A DNA stretch of 64,000 bases from contig NC_064676.1 of NCBI RefSeq assembly GCF_023278565.1, forward strand, positions 1,922,001 through 1,986,000. Direction: 5' to 3'. The notes beneath the pieces are model-generated. The model ran no database searches. It was not told where the DNA came from and saw nothing but the letters and a program-made list of their open reading frames with translations. The position numbers were made by a program, and so were the translations under genes. Below are positions 49,694 through 60,080 of this stretch, piece by piece (positions within the stretch are counted from its first letter, which is position 1; every line of letters begins with the position of its first letter). This stretch comes from Colletotrichum lupini. Taxonomy: Eukaryota; Ascomycota; Sordariomycetes; Glomerellales; Glomerellaceae.

Positions 49694-51701
49694 TTAGCGG
49701 ATATAATTCCTCCACCCAATCTGATCGTCGATATCACGCCCAAGGTTACGTAGTCGCCACCGAGGCGACGAAAATATTTCAGTGTTGCCCTCGAACTGCC
49801 CGAGACCCGTGTCGCCGACGTGCTCCTGCGCAGACTGGGCAATGTGTACCGCGACGTCGTAGCCCGCGCGCAGGGCGCCCATGACGCCGATGCCCGTGTA
49901 GGAGCCGCCCGCGACGGTCAGCTGGCCCTGGAAGGCGTCGCGCAGCTCGTAGCTCGCGTGCGCCATGCGCTTGTAGTGGCCGACGTGGTGCTGCGGGATG
50001 CAGTCTTTCGCGAGGTTCGCCATAGCGAATGCGGGAGTGGACTGGGGGATGCCGAGGTGGCGTTCGACGACGGCTTTGGCCATCTCGATGCCTTCGGCTT
50101 CGGTGGGGAGGGCGTCGTCAGGGAGGCCGTCGAAGTAGTGGCCGCCCATGAGGACGAAGAATTTGGTGCCTTCGGGCTCGTCGGGGGCGCGGGGCACGAC
50201 GTCCGAGTCGAAGAAGACGCCGAGGAGGCCTTCGAGGTTGGAGTCTGTTGCGCGCGGGACGAGGTAGCCGACGCCTGGGTGGGCGGCGTTGAGGTTCGGC
50301 TGCGGGTACCAGAGATTCACGGCCATGATGGAGACGTTGGGGGAGTTTGCGAGGGAGGGGAGGGCGTCTCCCGTCGCGGCGTGGAGGGCTTTGCTGGTGG
50401 TGGTGGAGATGACCTTGTCATATGGTGTTGGGGATGTCGAGCTTGGTGATGAGAGCTATAGGGGGGGTAGGTTGCATGTTAGCTTGTGGTGTTGGTCGGA
50501 AGGGGGTTTCCCAAGAAAAAGAAGAAATGTTCAGCTCACCATGACCTTCTTGCCCTTGTTATCGTACTCCAGGCTGGTGACGGGTTCGCCCATCTTGAAC
50601 GTAACATTCTTCCTCCTCCTCAGGTGCTCCGCAATAGTATTCGGCAGACTGCTCATGCCCTTCTCGAAGAAGACGAGCTGATCCTTCTGCGCCGACGTCA
50701 GGTACTGCCGGAGCTCCTGATCTTGGCCCAACGTAGCCATTATGCCAACCTCGCTCCGGGGATACGAAACAAAGTCGTCCTCCTTATACGGTCTGTCGAA
50801 GAAGCGGTGCCAAGGCCCGGGCATGAAACTGCGCATGCTCAGCTTATCGGCGTTGCCGCCCCAGATGCCGTGGATCATGGCCGACGCGAGGTTGTTTGTC
50901 AGCTCGGAGCGTCCCGTGTAGGTGGCGATGAAGTCGGCGACGGACATGTCGGCCGGCTTAACCTCCTCGCGGGCCTTTTGGCGGCGCCACATGAGGTTCA
51001 GGAAGCCCGGGATGATGCCCTTGAAGGCGGCTTCGCGGAAGACGTTGCGCGGGTGCATCTCGACGAGGTGGTCCGGGTAGTAGATGTACCGGGGCGGGGA
51101 CTTGATCCCTAGGTATTCGCCTTGCATTTGGAGGTCTCTGATCTGTTTGTTTCAAAAGGGGAAGCTTCTGTTAGCGAAGAAGGGGTATGATAGGTCTTCG
51201 CGACGAGAGACTACGAACCATGTCGAAGAGCACGAGATCATCGAACTTCCATGTATCCTTGCCCATACCGCGCAGCGTCCTCGGCCCGCGCTCGAAGCGC
51301 ACATTATTCTTCTTTCCATTGACTTCGACCTCGAGCTCCTGCGTGTTGATCCAACCGCCCACCCGGTCCCCCGCCTCGTATATGGTGATGTTGGACGTCT
51401 CGGGGAGTAGCTTTGCCAGGTAGTGCGCGGTCGTGAGGCCGGCAATGCCGCTACCGACGACGGCGATATCGGTGGGGACCTGGATGTTCTTTGTAAAGAT
51501 TGGTTCTGCCTCTTTCTGGCTTCGTCGCCGTTCTTGTCTCGCGACCACGGTGGTTGTCGAGAAGGGTCGTCGCGCCGGCATGATGGCGGCGGCGGCGGCG
51601 GCGCTTCTGCCGCAGCCGCCGAGGGCTGCACTGCAGAAGCGCTGGGAGTGGTAGGACCTCAGTAGAGCCATGAATGCATCGTCAGCTCTTCTAAGCACCA
51701 T
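49694..51701 (-). CDS. HEM14: Protoporphyrinogen oxidase (Hem14)
   Basis: Three exons, 51701-51219, 51142-50540 and 50455-49694, giving 615 residues. The FAD enzyme oxidises protoporphyrinogen IX to protoporphyrin IX, the penultimate step of haem synthesis, on the inner mitochondrial membrane. An Arg/Ala/Ser-rich N-terminus with an alanine run (encoded by a GGC-type repeat near 51590) fits a mitochondrial presequence. The FAD dinucleotide motif VVGSGIAGLTTAHYL and the YEAGDRVGGW element lie at about residues 77-120, followed by the RGPRTLR signature. The C-terminal FAD contact is GGSYTGIGVMGALRAGYDVA. The first intron uses GTTCGT as donor, which is weaker than usual. An alternative start at 51671 would remove ten residues. 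The gene is convergent with MED14 and upstream of NAB2 on the same strand. Confidence 0.95.
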
Positions 51702-52573
51702 TTGGTAAGGTCCAATGATCCGAAAAAGAGGTGAATGGGGAAGAAAAAGGAAGAGAGTGGTAATCCGAGGTTGACCGTTGGTAGAGATGTTGGTGCTGCA
51801 AAGTGGCGTCACGACATGGACTGGGGTCTTGCAGCAAACAATTCCGTACCTGGAGCTAGGGGTCCTTGGAGCTTCCGGCCCCACCACCTCGAACCAACAT
51901 CAACTGCCAACATGGGCAGCTTTGACGTCTTGAAGGCCAATTGCTTTCCCAGGATAGTCAAAATCAATACTAATGCAGACTAGAATGAAAATGAGAACCT
52001 TTGTATGTTGTTGCCACAGACTATTATCCTAAACGTTTGTAGTCTAGGTAGTTGGCTTCCCGGACAGTCAGATAATGATTGACACACAAGATATCGAGGA
52101 ACAAAGACCAGAGAACATAGAGTGTGGCTACTACAGAGGACAGCATGTTCTGCCTCTAACACTATCAGGGACCGCAATTTATGAGGCCCTCTGATTCGCT
52201 TTATTTCAGCTTGCCCAAAGCCCAGTCTATACTTGAATAAGAGAATAATTGCACCCGCAAAACGCCCAAAGTGCCAGATCGCTTTCGGCATACATCATCG
52301 TCCAATTATCATACAAGAAGTCGCCGCTCCCATTCTACCATCGAGGCCTCTTCTTGGAAGCCTCCTAATGATCCCAAAACTGAACTAGTTCACAGTGATC
52401 CTCCTAAGGGTATACCAGGTCTGATGCGAGACGCCAATCCGAGCCAACTGCTCTCCTCCAATCCACCGCCCCCCGTCTAGTCAGCCTCACTGCTAGAGAC
52501 AACGCTTCTTGCATGGCGTTAACTCTCTGCTGAGAGTTCGCGTTCCTGAGGGTTTACGTTCTCGTATGAGCGC
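51702..52573. other. Intergenic, HEM14 upstream / NAB2 downstream
   Basis: An 872 bp spacer between two minus-strand genes, containing the NAB2 3' UTR on the right and the HEM14 promoter on the left. No further gene seen. Confidence 0.45.
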
Positions 52574-54129
52574 CTAGCTGATCACCTCCTGCGCATTGCT
52601 CTGCTCTTGGTTCACAGCGTTCTCTGAATCGGGGAGAATCACTTCTGCTTGTGCGTTTGTGTCGACAAACTGACGTTCGCTTACGTGGTCGTCGACACCC
52701 TCGGCAGTCCACACCTTGTCCTTGAAGACGCCCTGCTGGCCTTCCTCGTGGGTGTACATGCAGTGAGGATTTTTGCAAGGGTTGAATCTACACTTGACCT
52801 TAACATGTGTAAACTTGCAACCCGTAGTCGTACACCCAGCACCGTTGCGGCACAGCGGCATCTCGGGATGCTTGAAGGGGCATCTCGGATTCGTGCAGTT
52901 GGGGAAGAATTTGCAGTCTTGCTCGCTCTGATGCGCCAGTCTGGCTGCTGGAGATGGGTGCCGTCCGACGCACTTGCGGTTCTTGCATGCGGCACCGAAA
53001 GTGCATACATCGTTAATGTCGACTGTGGTGCCTGGCGGTGCCGCGGGTGACTGATGCGCAAACTTGCACTCGCCGTTGGTGCAACGGAGGTTGTACTTGC
53101 AGACAGTCTCGTCGGGGTTGGGCGGTTCGCGCTTCGATTGTGACATGTCGACATCGTCTCCCTCTCCGCCTTCCGTCATCGCTGAATCTTGCTTGTCTCT
53201 GGATTGATGTTGTCGGAAACCGCCGCGAGAATTTTGAGTGCGATCGAACAAAGACTTGCCGCCACGGCGTCCACCTCGTCCACCACTTTGGTTCATAAGC
53301 TGCTGCTGGAGTTGTGACATCATCTGCGCCTGTTGCTCCATCATTGCCATGAGGTCCATTTGTGACGGCTGTCCTTGCGGCGGGGGCATGCCCCAACCTT
53401 GGGCCATGGGGTTCATTCCCGGGGGGGCACCATGTTGACCGTTCATTCCTGCCATCGCGTTGAGGCCAGCTTGAATATTCACTCCACGGTTGTTCATGGG
53501 TCGTCCGCCGCGTCCCATACCGCCTCTGGGGCCTGTAGGTGGGCCTCGGGCATGGGAGTTGATTCTGTCGTTTCCGCGAACGCGGTGAAGAACCGAATCG
53601 CCAGACCTGTCCATAGCCTTGGTCATGTGGCCCAGCATTCGCTTATCGCGACCACCTCGGGGGTTGGGACCATTTCGCATGGATCGCGGGCCAGTCGGGC
53701 TACAGCGGGTTAGTAAGGTACGGGCTGCGGGGGGTAAATTAGGGAGACAAACGCGTTCAATTCATTGCCATCACCTGCACCCATGTCGGTGTCAAAGTCT
53801 CCATTTCCTTGAGACATGCCAGTCATAGCATCGGTAACGGAAGGTTGGGTGCCGTTGAGTTGTGCGTCGGTCTGCTCAACCTGTTGAAAGAGCCATGCGG
53901 CGAATTGCTGGGCGCCCGCATCTTCGGGACCCAGACCAAGGAGATCAGCCGAGAGTTCGGTGGCAATCTGCTCCTGCGTGCGGCCGTTGACGAGCATGAG
54001 AATGATGTATTCGACGAGCGCGGCATCATCGTCGGAGCCTGATGCCCAGCCGGCCTCGATCAATTTGGGCTGGATGGCGGCGCTCAAAGCATCCGCCAGC
54101 GGGGTATTGAGGACGACCTGGACCGTCAT
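52574..54129 (-). CDS. NAB2: Nuclear poly(A)-binding zinc-finger protein Nab2 (ZC3H14 homologue)
   Basis: Two exons, 54129-53753 and 53699-52574, giving 500 residues. Nab2 binds poly(A) in the nucleus, limits tail length and helps mRNA export. The N-terminal helical PWI-like domain (about residues 1-100) mediates contact with the export machinery. A central Arg/Gly and Gln/Met-rich region follows (GGRGGRRGGK; MEQQAQMMSQLQQQL). Five CCCH fingers lie at about residues 320-442: four are CX5CX4CX3H and the last is CX4CX4CX3H (CRFNPCKNPHCMYTH). Yeast Nab2 has seven fingers and human ZC3H14 five. The 53-bp intron uses GTTTGT as donor and TTACTAAC as branch; I chose it because it alone gives a phase that joins ELNA to PTGPRSMRNG. 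If the intron is retained, translation stops 14 codons later. An upstream in-frame ATG exists at 54177. Confidence 0.9.
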
Positions 54130-54857
54130 ATTGATTGGCGCCGATATGGCGAATATCGGGTGAAGCTTCGAGTGCAAATGCGACGAGTCGTGGTGCGTTC
54201 AGTTTTTTGAAGTTGAGCTGCAGGACCAGACGCGTTGCCGTCGGGAAAGAAAAGTCGGCGTCGAATACGGCACCGGAGACTTTGGTTGACGTGTTAAGAA
54301 TGCGCGCGGTAGTGGAAATCGCTTGCACCGGGGTATATGGGGAGCAGGCGGTGATTCCGGCAGAGGGAAGTTGGTGATGCACAAGAGAGCAACAAAAGAA
54401 TGTTGTGTATGGTGGAGGAAGTGAATCGAGGTAGGTGAGGCAAGAGAGCCAAAGAACGTTCCTGAGATGACGGAGAATTCAGAGCTGGGCCCACAACAAA
54501 GCCTTTGATTGGAGGAGATATGGTCTAGTCACGTGACAGTCTGCGCAAAGAAAGGCGGTGCAAAGCCAACGTCCGGAGGTTCTTCACTGCAGAAGGAGAA
54601 GGTTCAGGCGAATTCCAAGTGTGGCTTGCCCTGACTAATTCAGGCACGCGATGCGCCTGATTATTCAGCGTAACGGCTGCACAGCCACCGGCTCTCTAGC
54701 CTCATTTCCCCAGGAACCACCCGACCTGTGTGGTTCCGCTCCTTCCAGACAGGTTGAACATGCATCATGATGTCCTTTCCACCTCTGGGTTGTTCCAGCT
54801 TCGCCCGCCCGCGATACCTGTATACTGAATAAAACTGCTTCATTCTGTCACCAAGGC

Positions 54858-54948
54858 CTGTGTCGTAGCGGGGAATGCCGGCGCATCTGAACGAAATGCC
54901 CGCACACATAGGTCCCGGGTTCGAGTCCCGTCTTCTTCTAGTAAAAAT
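54858..54948 (+). other. tRNA-like fragment with B-box
   Basis: GGGTTCGAGTCCCG forms a four-base-pair T-arm with a canonical loop, and TAGCGGGGAATGCCGG about 60 bp upstream is a weak A-box. No 5' acceptor strand complementary to the CTTCTTC that follows is found, so a functional tRNA is unlikely; a relic or SINE head is more likely. Confidence 0.25.
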
Positions 54949-56687
54949 CCTTGCATCGTTACACCTGAGGCTGGTAAGAGTCTCCTCGGATCTTTCGTAG
55001 GCTCCCTATTATAGGGGCCGAGCTTTTTGCATCTACGGATGCCTTAGACTATGGCGCCTTACACCGCCATTACTTCCAGGCATGACACCAGTCACTACCA
55101 AAGATATTGGTTAATATCTTACTGGCAGGCCAGAGTCTGTCTCAAAGCCCCCACGCTATACGGGTGGCAGCTGAAACAGGGTGACGACAAAGGAAAGAGC
55201 TCTCTACTTTCCCTCTCTATGTATGAGAGTTGTGATGAGACTGCGGCGACCAGAATCTTAATCTTAGTGTCGAAGATTCATCGATGTTTTCCAGATCTCT
55301 CACTGTCGAGGTCCGAAATGCAGTACGATGCCCTTGTATGTTCTTGCGGCATGTGTCGGGTCTTGTAAAAGATAAGAATCTTACATAAGGTAGGTAGGTA
55401 TGGTTGCAGATGGGACCGCCGTTGGTGTGTGCAAGCTGTGGGTACCGACCCAGCACGCTCCGCTCTTGGCTTTTTGCCTTGGCTTGCGATGTGCGTCTGG
55501 TGACCAGCTATGGTTTCTCACTTTTTTTCGGACTTCTCTCGCTGAACATTGACTGCAGCACGCGTATCCAGAGTTTGGTCTGCCGCATTTCGAAAGCCAT
55601 CGAAATGCTTCTCCTACTGTTGCCGACTGAGCGAGACCGAAAGAAAGGCTTTACGAGAGAATACTCTAATTACGTTTCTTGTTTCCTTGTCGATGGAGAC
55701 AATGCCGCCCTTGGATCGGAGGTTTCTGTGTGCTTGATTGGTCGGTAATTAAAGTTGTTTGGCCGTAGGTGCCGTTCCCCGCCCCCTGCTGCCATGACGG
55801 TTGGCTGCCCTGGCCTGGTTTAGGTCCTTGGCTTGGGGGAGGGGGCTTCTGCCGCGCCTCCCCTTGACTTCCTCCAGCTCCTCCTTCCCCCTCCTGTCAT
55901 CCTTGTAATCGTTGCTCATGACAGGCGGTGTTGATGATCCTAATGCCCGCTCTTACCTTCAGGAGTCCCTGCGTTGACGCTACTTTGACCTTTGACCAGA
56001 TGATACTAGCAGTCAATCTGTCTTGTTCCTGTCAATCTCGAGACTTCATGAGCATTTGTCACCTGTATCCTTATTGAGCTTGGTTTATCTACCACCTTTG
56101 TCGCTTCTCACGCGCTCTCCCGCTCTTAGCTGCGCTTGACACTAGTTTTATTATGAGAGCATAAACCAACATATCGACCATCCCAACGCCATCGCCTCCT
56201 GCAAAACCAGCATCTTGTTTCTTCGGTTCTTCTCCGCGCCTCCCGGCTCCATCAGCTCCTTTAATCACCCGGCGTTGGATTGGCGTCAAAGCACAGCCGC
56301 TGCCTCTTCTCATCCGCCCTGCGCCTCTACTCCCATGAAGGCATACCCCTTGTTCATCGCCACCAACAAACGAATCATAGCCTACTATTTTCCCTAGATT
56401 ATCAGGAACCGAATACTGGGGGGATCAACATATTGGATCGTACCATTGCCCCAGCCCGGTCTGGCACGTCGCATCCAACGTACGGGGTACATTTACCTTA
56501 TAAGGCCAGTTCGTCGGTCTACCCAATTTCGAGAAGCTCTGATTTTGTTCATTCCTTTTTCTCAACCGCATGAGATCGACCAGGCCTGAGGATCTCTCCC
56601 TCCCCCCATCAGCCAGCCCCTCCGTCGTCAGCAGTAGCGTGGGTCGTCAAGCGTACAGTGAGCTTGGCTCCGTCAACCTCAAAGCTT

Positions 56688-56695
56688 GACGTAAC
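56688..56695 (+). promoter_or_regulatory. bZIP/CRE-like element TGACGTAA
   Basis: TGACGTAA is a CRE-type half/variant site. It is followed by CGTAACGTT and lies about 390 bp before the hexosaminidase start. Confidence 0.3.
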
Positions 56696-56987
56696 GTAAC
56701 GTTGCTCTGTGCACCACACTGTCAATTGGTTGCTTGGTTCCCAACCACCAACCAGACTTGGCTGCGCGGTATCCGTGAAAGGAAAGGCAGCAGAGTCGAC
56801 GGGCAACTACTTCTGCGCTCTCGTATGTCTTTCTTCTGCAGCTGAAAGTGGCACGGGACGAATCTTTCGGTTCGTTTGGTGGCTAGGAGGATATCATACT
56901 CTCTACCTTATCTCGGAGAATTGTGGTTCGCAGGAACAGTGCAAAGACACACCACAAAGACCACCGCGCATCACCCTAGCTTGTTCA

Positions 56988-56992
56988 TATAA
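56988..56992 (+). promoter_or_regulatory. TATA-like element of the hexosaminidase gene
   Basis: CATATAACC lies about 90 bp before the ATG, a distance compatible with a short 5' UTR. Confidence 0.3.
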
Positions 56993-57077
56993 CCAGCCTC
57001 GACCCTTCCGTTGGTTTGAACGGCATCCTTCTTCTTTTTCCTAATTCTTCTCATTACGGGGTCCCCAAATCGTCAAC

Positions 57078-58966
57078 ATGTTACCCTCTCTCTTACTCGT
57101 ATCCCTCTCCCTCGCCGTGGGCCAGGTCAGTGCCGGTATCTGGCCGGCCCCGAAGAAGCTTTCCACTGGCAAGAGTGTTCTGTTCATAAGCCAAACACTG
57201 GAAATCACGTATAATGGAGGATCTGTACGCTGGCGCCCTTCTTCTGCTTCCAATTCCACTTCCCATGATGAGACACAGAGTACTGAGAATTTCTTTAATG
57301 TGCAGCTGCCCTACACTTATGGCTACAACCCGGCTTCGGGCTCGACGTTTAACAGCAAAGACATTGTGCAAGGCGGTGTGTCGCGCGCCATGGCTGCCAT
57401 TTTCCAGCAAAACTTCGTGCCCTGGAAGTTCCACCCGAAGAACAGTGACTTTGAGCCAGATGTGTACGCGGCGGACAAGAAGGCAGTCAAGTCGCTGCAG
57501 ATTACACAGACTGGAGAGGATAAGCCCAGCACGTTTAAGCCTGTCGCTGGTGACGTCGATGAATCATACGCGCTCAACATCACAGAGGATGGCTCAGCGA
57601 CGCTTACGGCCAAGTCCTCCACCGGCATCTTGAGAGGTCTTGAGACGTTTGTGCAGCTCTTCCACCAGCACACATCCGGCACCTCCTGGTATACCACGTT
57701 GGCGCCCGTTTCGATTGAGGATTCGCCAGAGTACTCCCACCGCGGAATCATGATCGATACGGCGCGTAACTTTTTCCCCGTTCAGGATGTTCTGAGGGTC
57801 ATTGACGCCATGTCTTGGAATAAGCTCAACCGGCTCCACATCCACATCACGGACTCGCAATCATGGCCGCTTGACATTCCCGCGATGCCCGATCTAGCCG
57901 CCAAAGGTGCTTACCGCAAAGGGTTGTCGTATTCGCCCGAGGATTTGGCAAAGATCCAGGAGTACGCAGTTCACCGCGGAATTGAGCCGGTGATTGAAAT
58001 CGATATGCCGGGACACATTGGATCCGTTTCTTTTGCCTACCCGGAGCTGATTGTGGCTTATAACGAGAAGCCGTACACGTGGTGGTGCGTAGAGCCACCA
58101 TGTGGTGCCTTCAAGATGAACGATACCCGAGTCGACGAGTTCCTGGACAAACTCTTTGACGATCTCCTGCCGAGGGTCGGTCCTTACACGGCATACTTCC
58201 ACACTGGTGGCGATGAGCTGAACAAGAACGACTCAATGCTAGACGAGGGTATCCGGTCCAACTCGAGTGAGGTCCTGCAACCGCTTCTGCAAAAGTTCAT
58301 GGACAAGAACCACGCCAGAATCCGCAAGCACGGGCTCATCCCGTTGGTCTGGGAAGAGATGCCGCTCGAGTGGAACATCACGCTCGGCGACGACGTCGTG
58401 ATCCAGTCTTGGTTGGGAGGCGATTCCGTAAAGAAACTGACCAGCAAGGGCCATAAGGTCATTGACAGCAACTATAATTACTGGGTAGGTATTGTTGACG
58501 TCCATACTGAAGAGTTCACCTTGCTAACGTATACCAGTACTCCGACTGCGGCAGAGGGCACTGGATGAATTTCGACAACGGAGCCGCCTTTGAGGCCTTC
58601 TTCCCCTTCAATGACTGGTGCTCGCCGGCAAAGGGGTGGCGCCTCATGTACTCGCACGACCCGCGGGCCAACCTGACCGAGACGGAAGCCAAGCTTGTCC
58701 TTGGCGGTGAGGTGGCTGCGTGGAGCGAGTCCATTGACCCCGTCAGTATCGACGGGATCCTGTGGCCGCGGGCCAGCGCGGCGGGCGAGGTATTGTGGTC
58801 GGGCCGACGGGACGCTTCGGGCCAGAACCGGAGCCAGTACGACGCGGCGCCGAGGCTGGCTGAGTTCCGGGAGAGGATGGTGGCGCGTGGCGTGAGGTCG
58901 GAGCCGGTGCAGATGCCGTTTTGCACGCAGGGGGATGCGGGTGAGTGTGGGTATCCCATGGTGTAA
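57078..58966 (+). CDS. Secreted beta-N-acetylhexosaminidase (GH20)
   Basis: Two exons, 57078-58484 and 58538-58966, giving 611 residues. GH20 exo-hexosaminidases release terminal GlcNAc or GalNAc from chitin oligomers and glycans by substrate-assisted catalysis. A signal peptide is evident (MLPSLLLVSLSLAVGQVSA, residues 1-19). The N-terminal GH20b-like domain is followed by the barrel with SHRGIMIDTARNFFP, LNRLHIHITDSQSWPLDI and the catalytic HTGGDE, whose Asp379-Glu380 pair is intact. GEVAAWSE and the tryptophans of the substrate pocket are also present. At least seven NxS/T sequons fit a secreted glycoprotein. Length and domains match fungal NagA/Nag1 enzymes. The intron at 58485-58537 restores NYWYSDCGRGHWMNF. 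The ATG at 57078 immediately precedes the signal peptide. Confidence 0.95.
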
Positions 58967-60040
58967 GAGCTGTGTTGGGGGTTCCACGCTCTCTGTTATA
59001 TTCCGCGTGATGCGGTTTCCCGGGGAGAAGGCAGCGAGTCCCTTCGCCGGATCAGTTGAACATACCTTTTCTTGTACATGTATTAGAGACAGGGGTTCAT
59101 CTCGTTAATCAACACTCTTACAACGGATGATGGATTTCCTATTCAGGGAGTAGTCCAATGACAACGCTTCGCATCATTCGACACAGATCATCAAGCCCCG
59201 GGGGATCGGGTCGACACATTCAGCGTCCGTTGCCCGGCGCCGTTGGGCTAAAAAGTTCATCCGAATGTCCTTTCCGTGGCGGAGGGAGGGGAAGGGAGAA
59301 CGGGACTTTTTTGGCAGCCGCCGCCGTCGCTCTTGGAGGTTGGTTGTGCCCAAGGTAGTTCCCGCTGCGCCCTCCGCACGAACGGCTCGTTTGTGGAAAG
59401 CGGGGGAGAAATCGGGGTGATCTACATGTCCAAACCTCGGCGAATCTGGTGCGACGCGCTTCCAGAAGGAGGGCGGATTCTGGGGTAAGGTTTTATTTGC
59501 TCGTGATCGCGATGGGCTTCCCGTGGTATCATGGTGCGGATGAGAGCTGAGCGTTCGGCCGTATTCTGGTCGTCTTTAGAGGTCGAGAACTCTGTAATTG
59601 AAAACTTGTATCTTTGTACGAGATATGATTTCACTTCTAGACGTTCCTACTGGATTACCTGCATACGCCTACTTGGAGGAAAGCTTTTCTCTGGCAAGGA
59701 CTAAACGCTGGATTGGGATGCTCGCTCTCAGTCTCTTTTCCCTTTCACGCCATCCCGCTCGTGTCCAAAGTCACAAGGACGATAACGATCCCGACGTCAC
59801 CCTCCGCTTCGGCAGTGAGAGGGCGCTGGGAGTCGCGCTAGGGTAAGGTAGGCATGAGCCTGGCAGGATCCAATTGGGCTTCTCTCTTTTTTTTTTCCTC
59901 CTCTTGAAAAAGAGTTGCAGGGGTGTAAGCTGTAAGTTGCGGGGTGGAGAAGCCGTGGTCAAAAGTCGTGTGGGCACCTGCAGTGCCGGGGGCAAAGGTA
60001 GGGTCAATATGATGTGTCAAGTAGTGGTTGATTCTTCTAG
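58967..60040. other. Intergenic between hexosaminidase gene and AT-rich block
   Basis: About 1.1 kb of ordinary base composition holding the hexosaminidase 3' UTR. ORFs here are short and unrecognised. A GGTAAGGTAGG element occurs near 59842-59852. Confidence 0.45.
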
Positions 60041-60041
60041 G

Positions 60042-60080
60042 TAATGTGGGCAGAAGCCCCTAATGTGGGCAGAAGCCCCT
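60042..60080. repeat. Tandem 19-bp duplication at the edge of the AT-rich block
   Basis: TAATGTGGGCAGAAGCCCC occurs twice in direct succession, and each copy can fold as GGGC-AGAA-GCCC. It marks the switch from roughly half GC to strongly AT-rich sequence within a few tens of bases. Confidence 0.75.

Larger units (their letters stand above)
54130..57077. other. 2.9 kb divergent intergenic region, NAB2 / GH20 hexosaminidase
   Basis: No protein gene is recognisable. A tRNA T-arm-like sequence lies at about 54920-54945, an AAGGTAGGTAGGTA stretch near 55388-55401, a TGACGTAA element near 56688 and a TATA-like sequence at 56988-56992. Confidence 0.4.

Noticed and set aside
49820..50449. 209-residue plus-strand ORF over HEM14
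   Set aside because: Antisense to the third exon of HEM14, with low-complexity Ala/Gly/Val/Asp composition.
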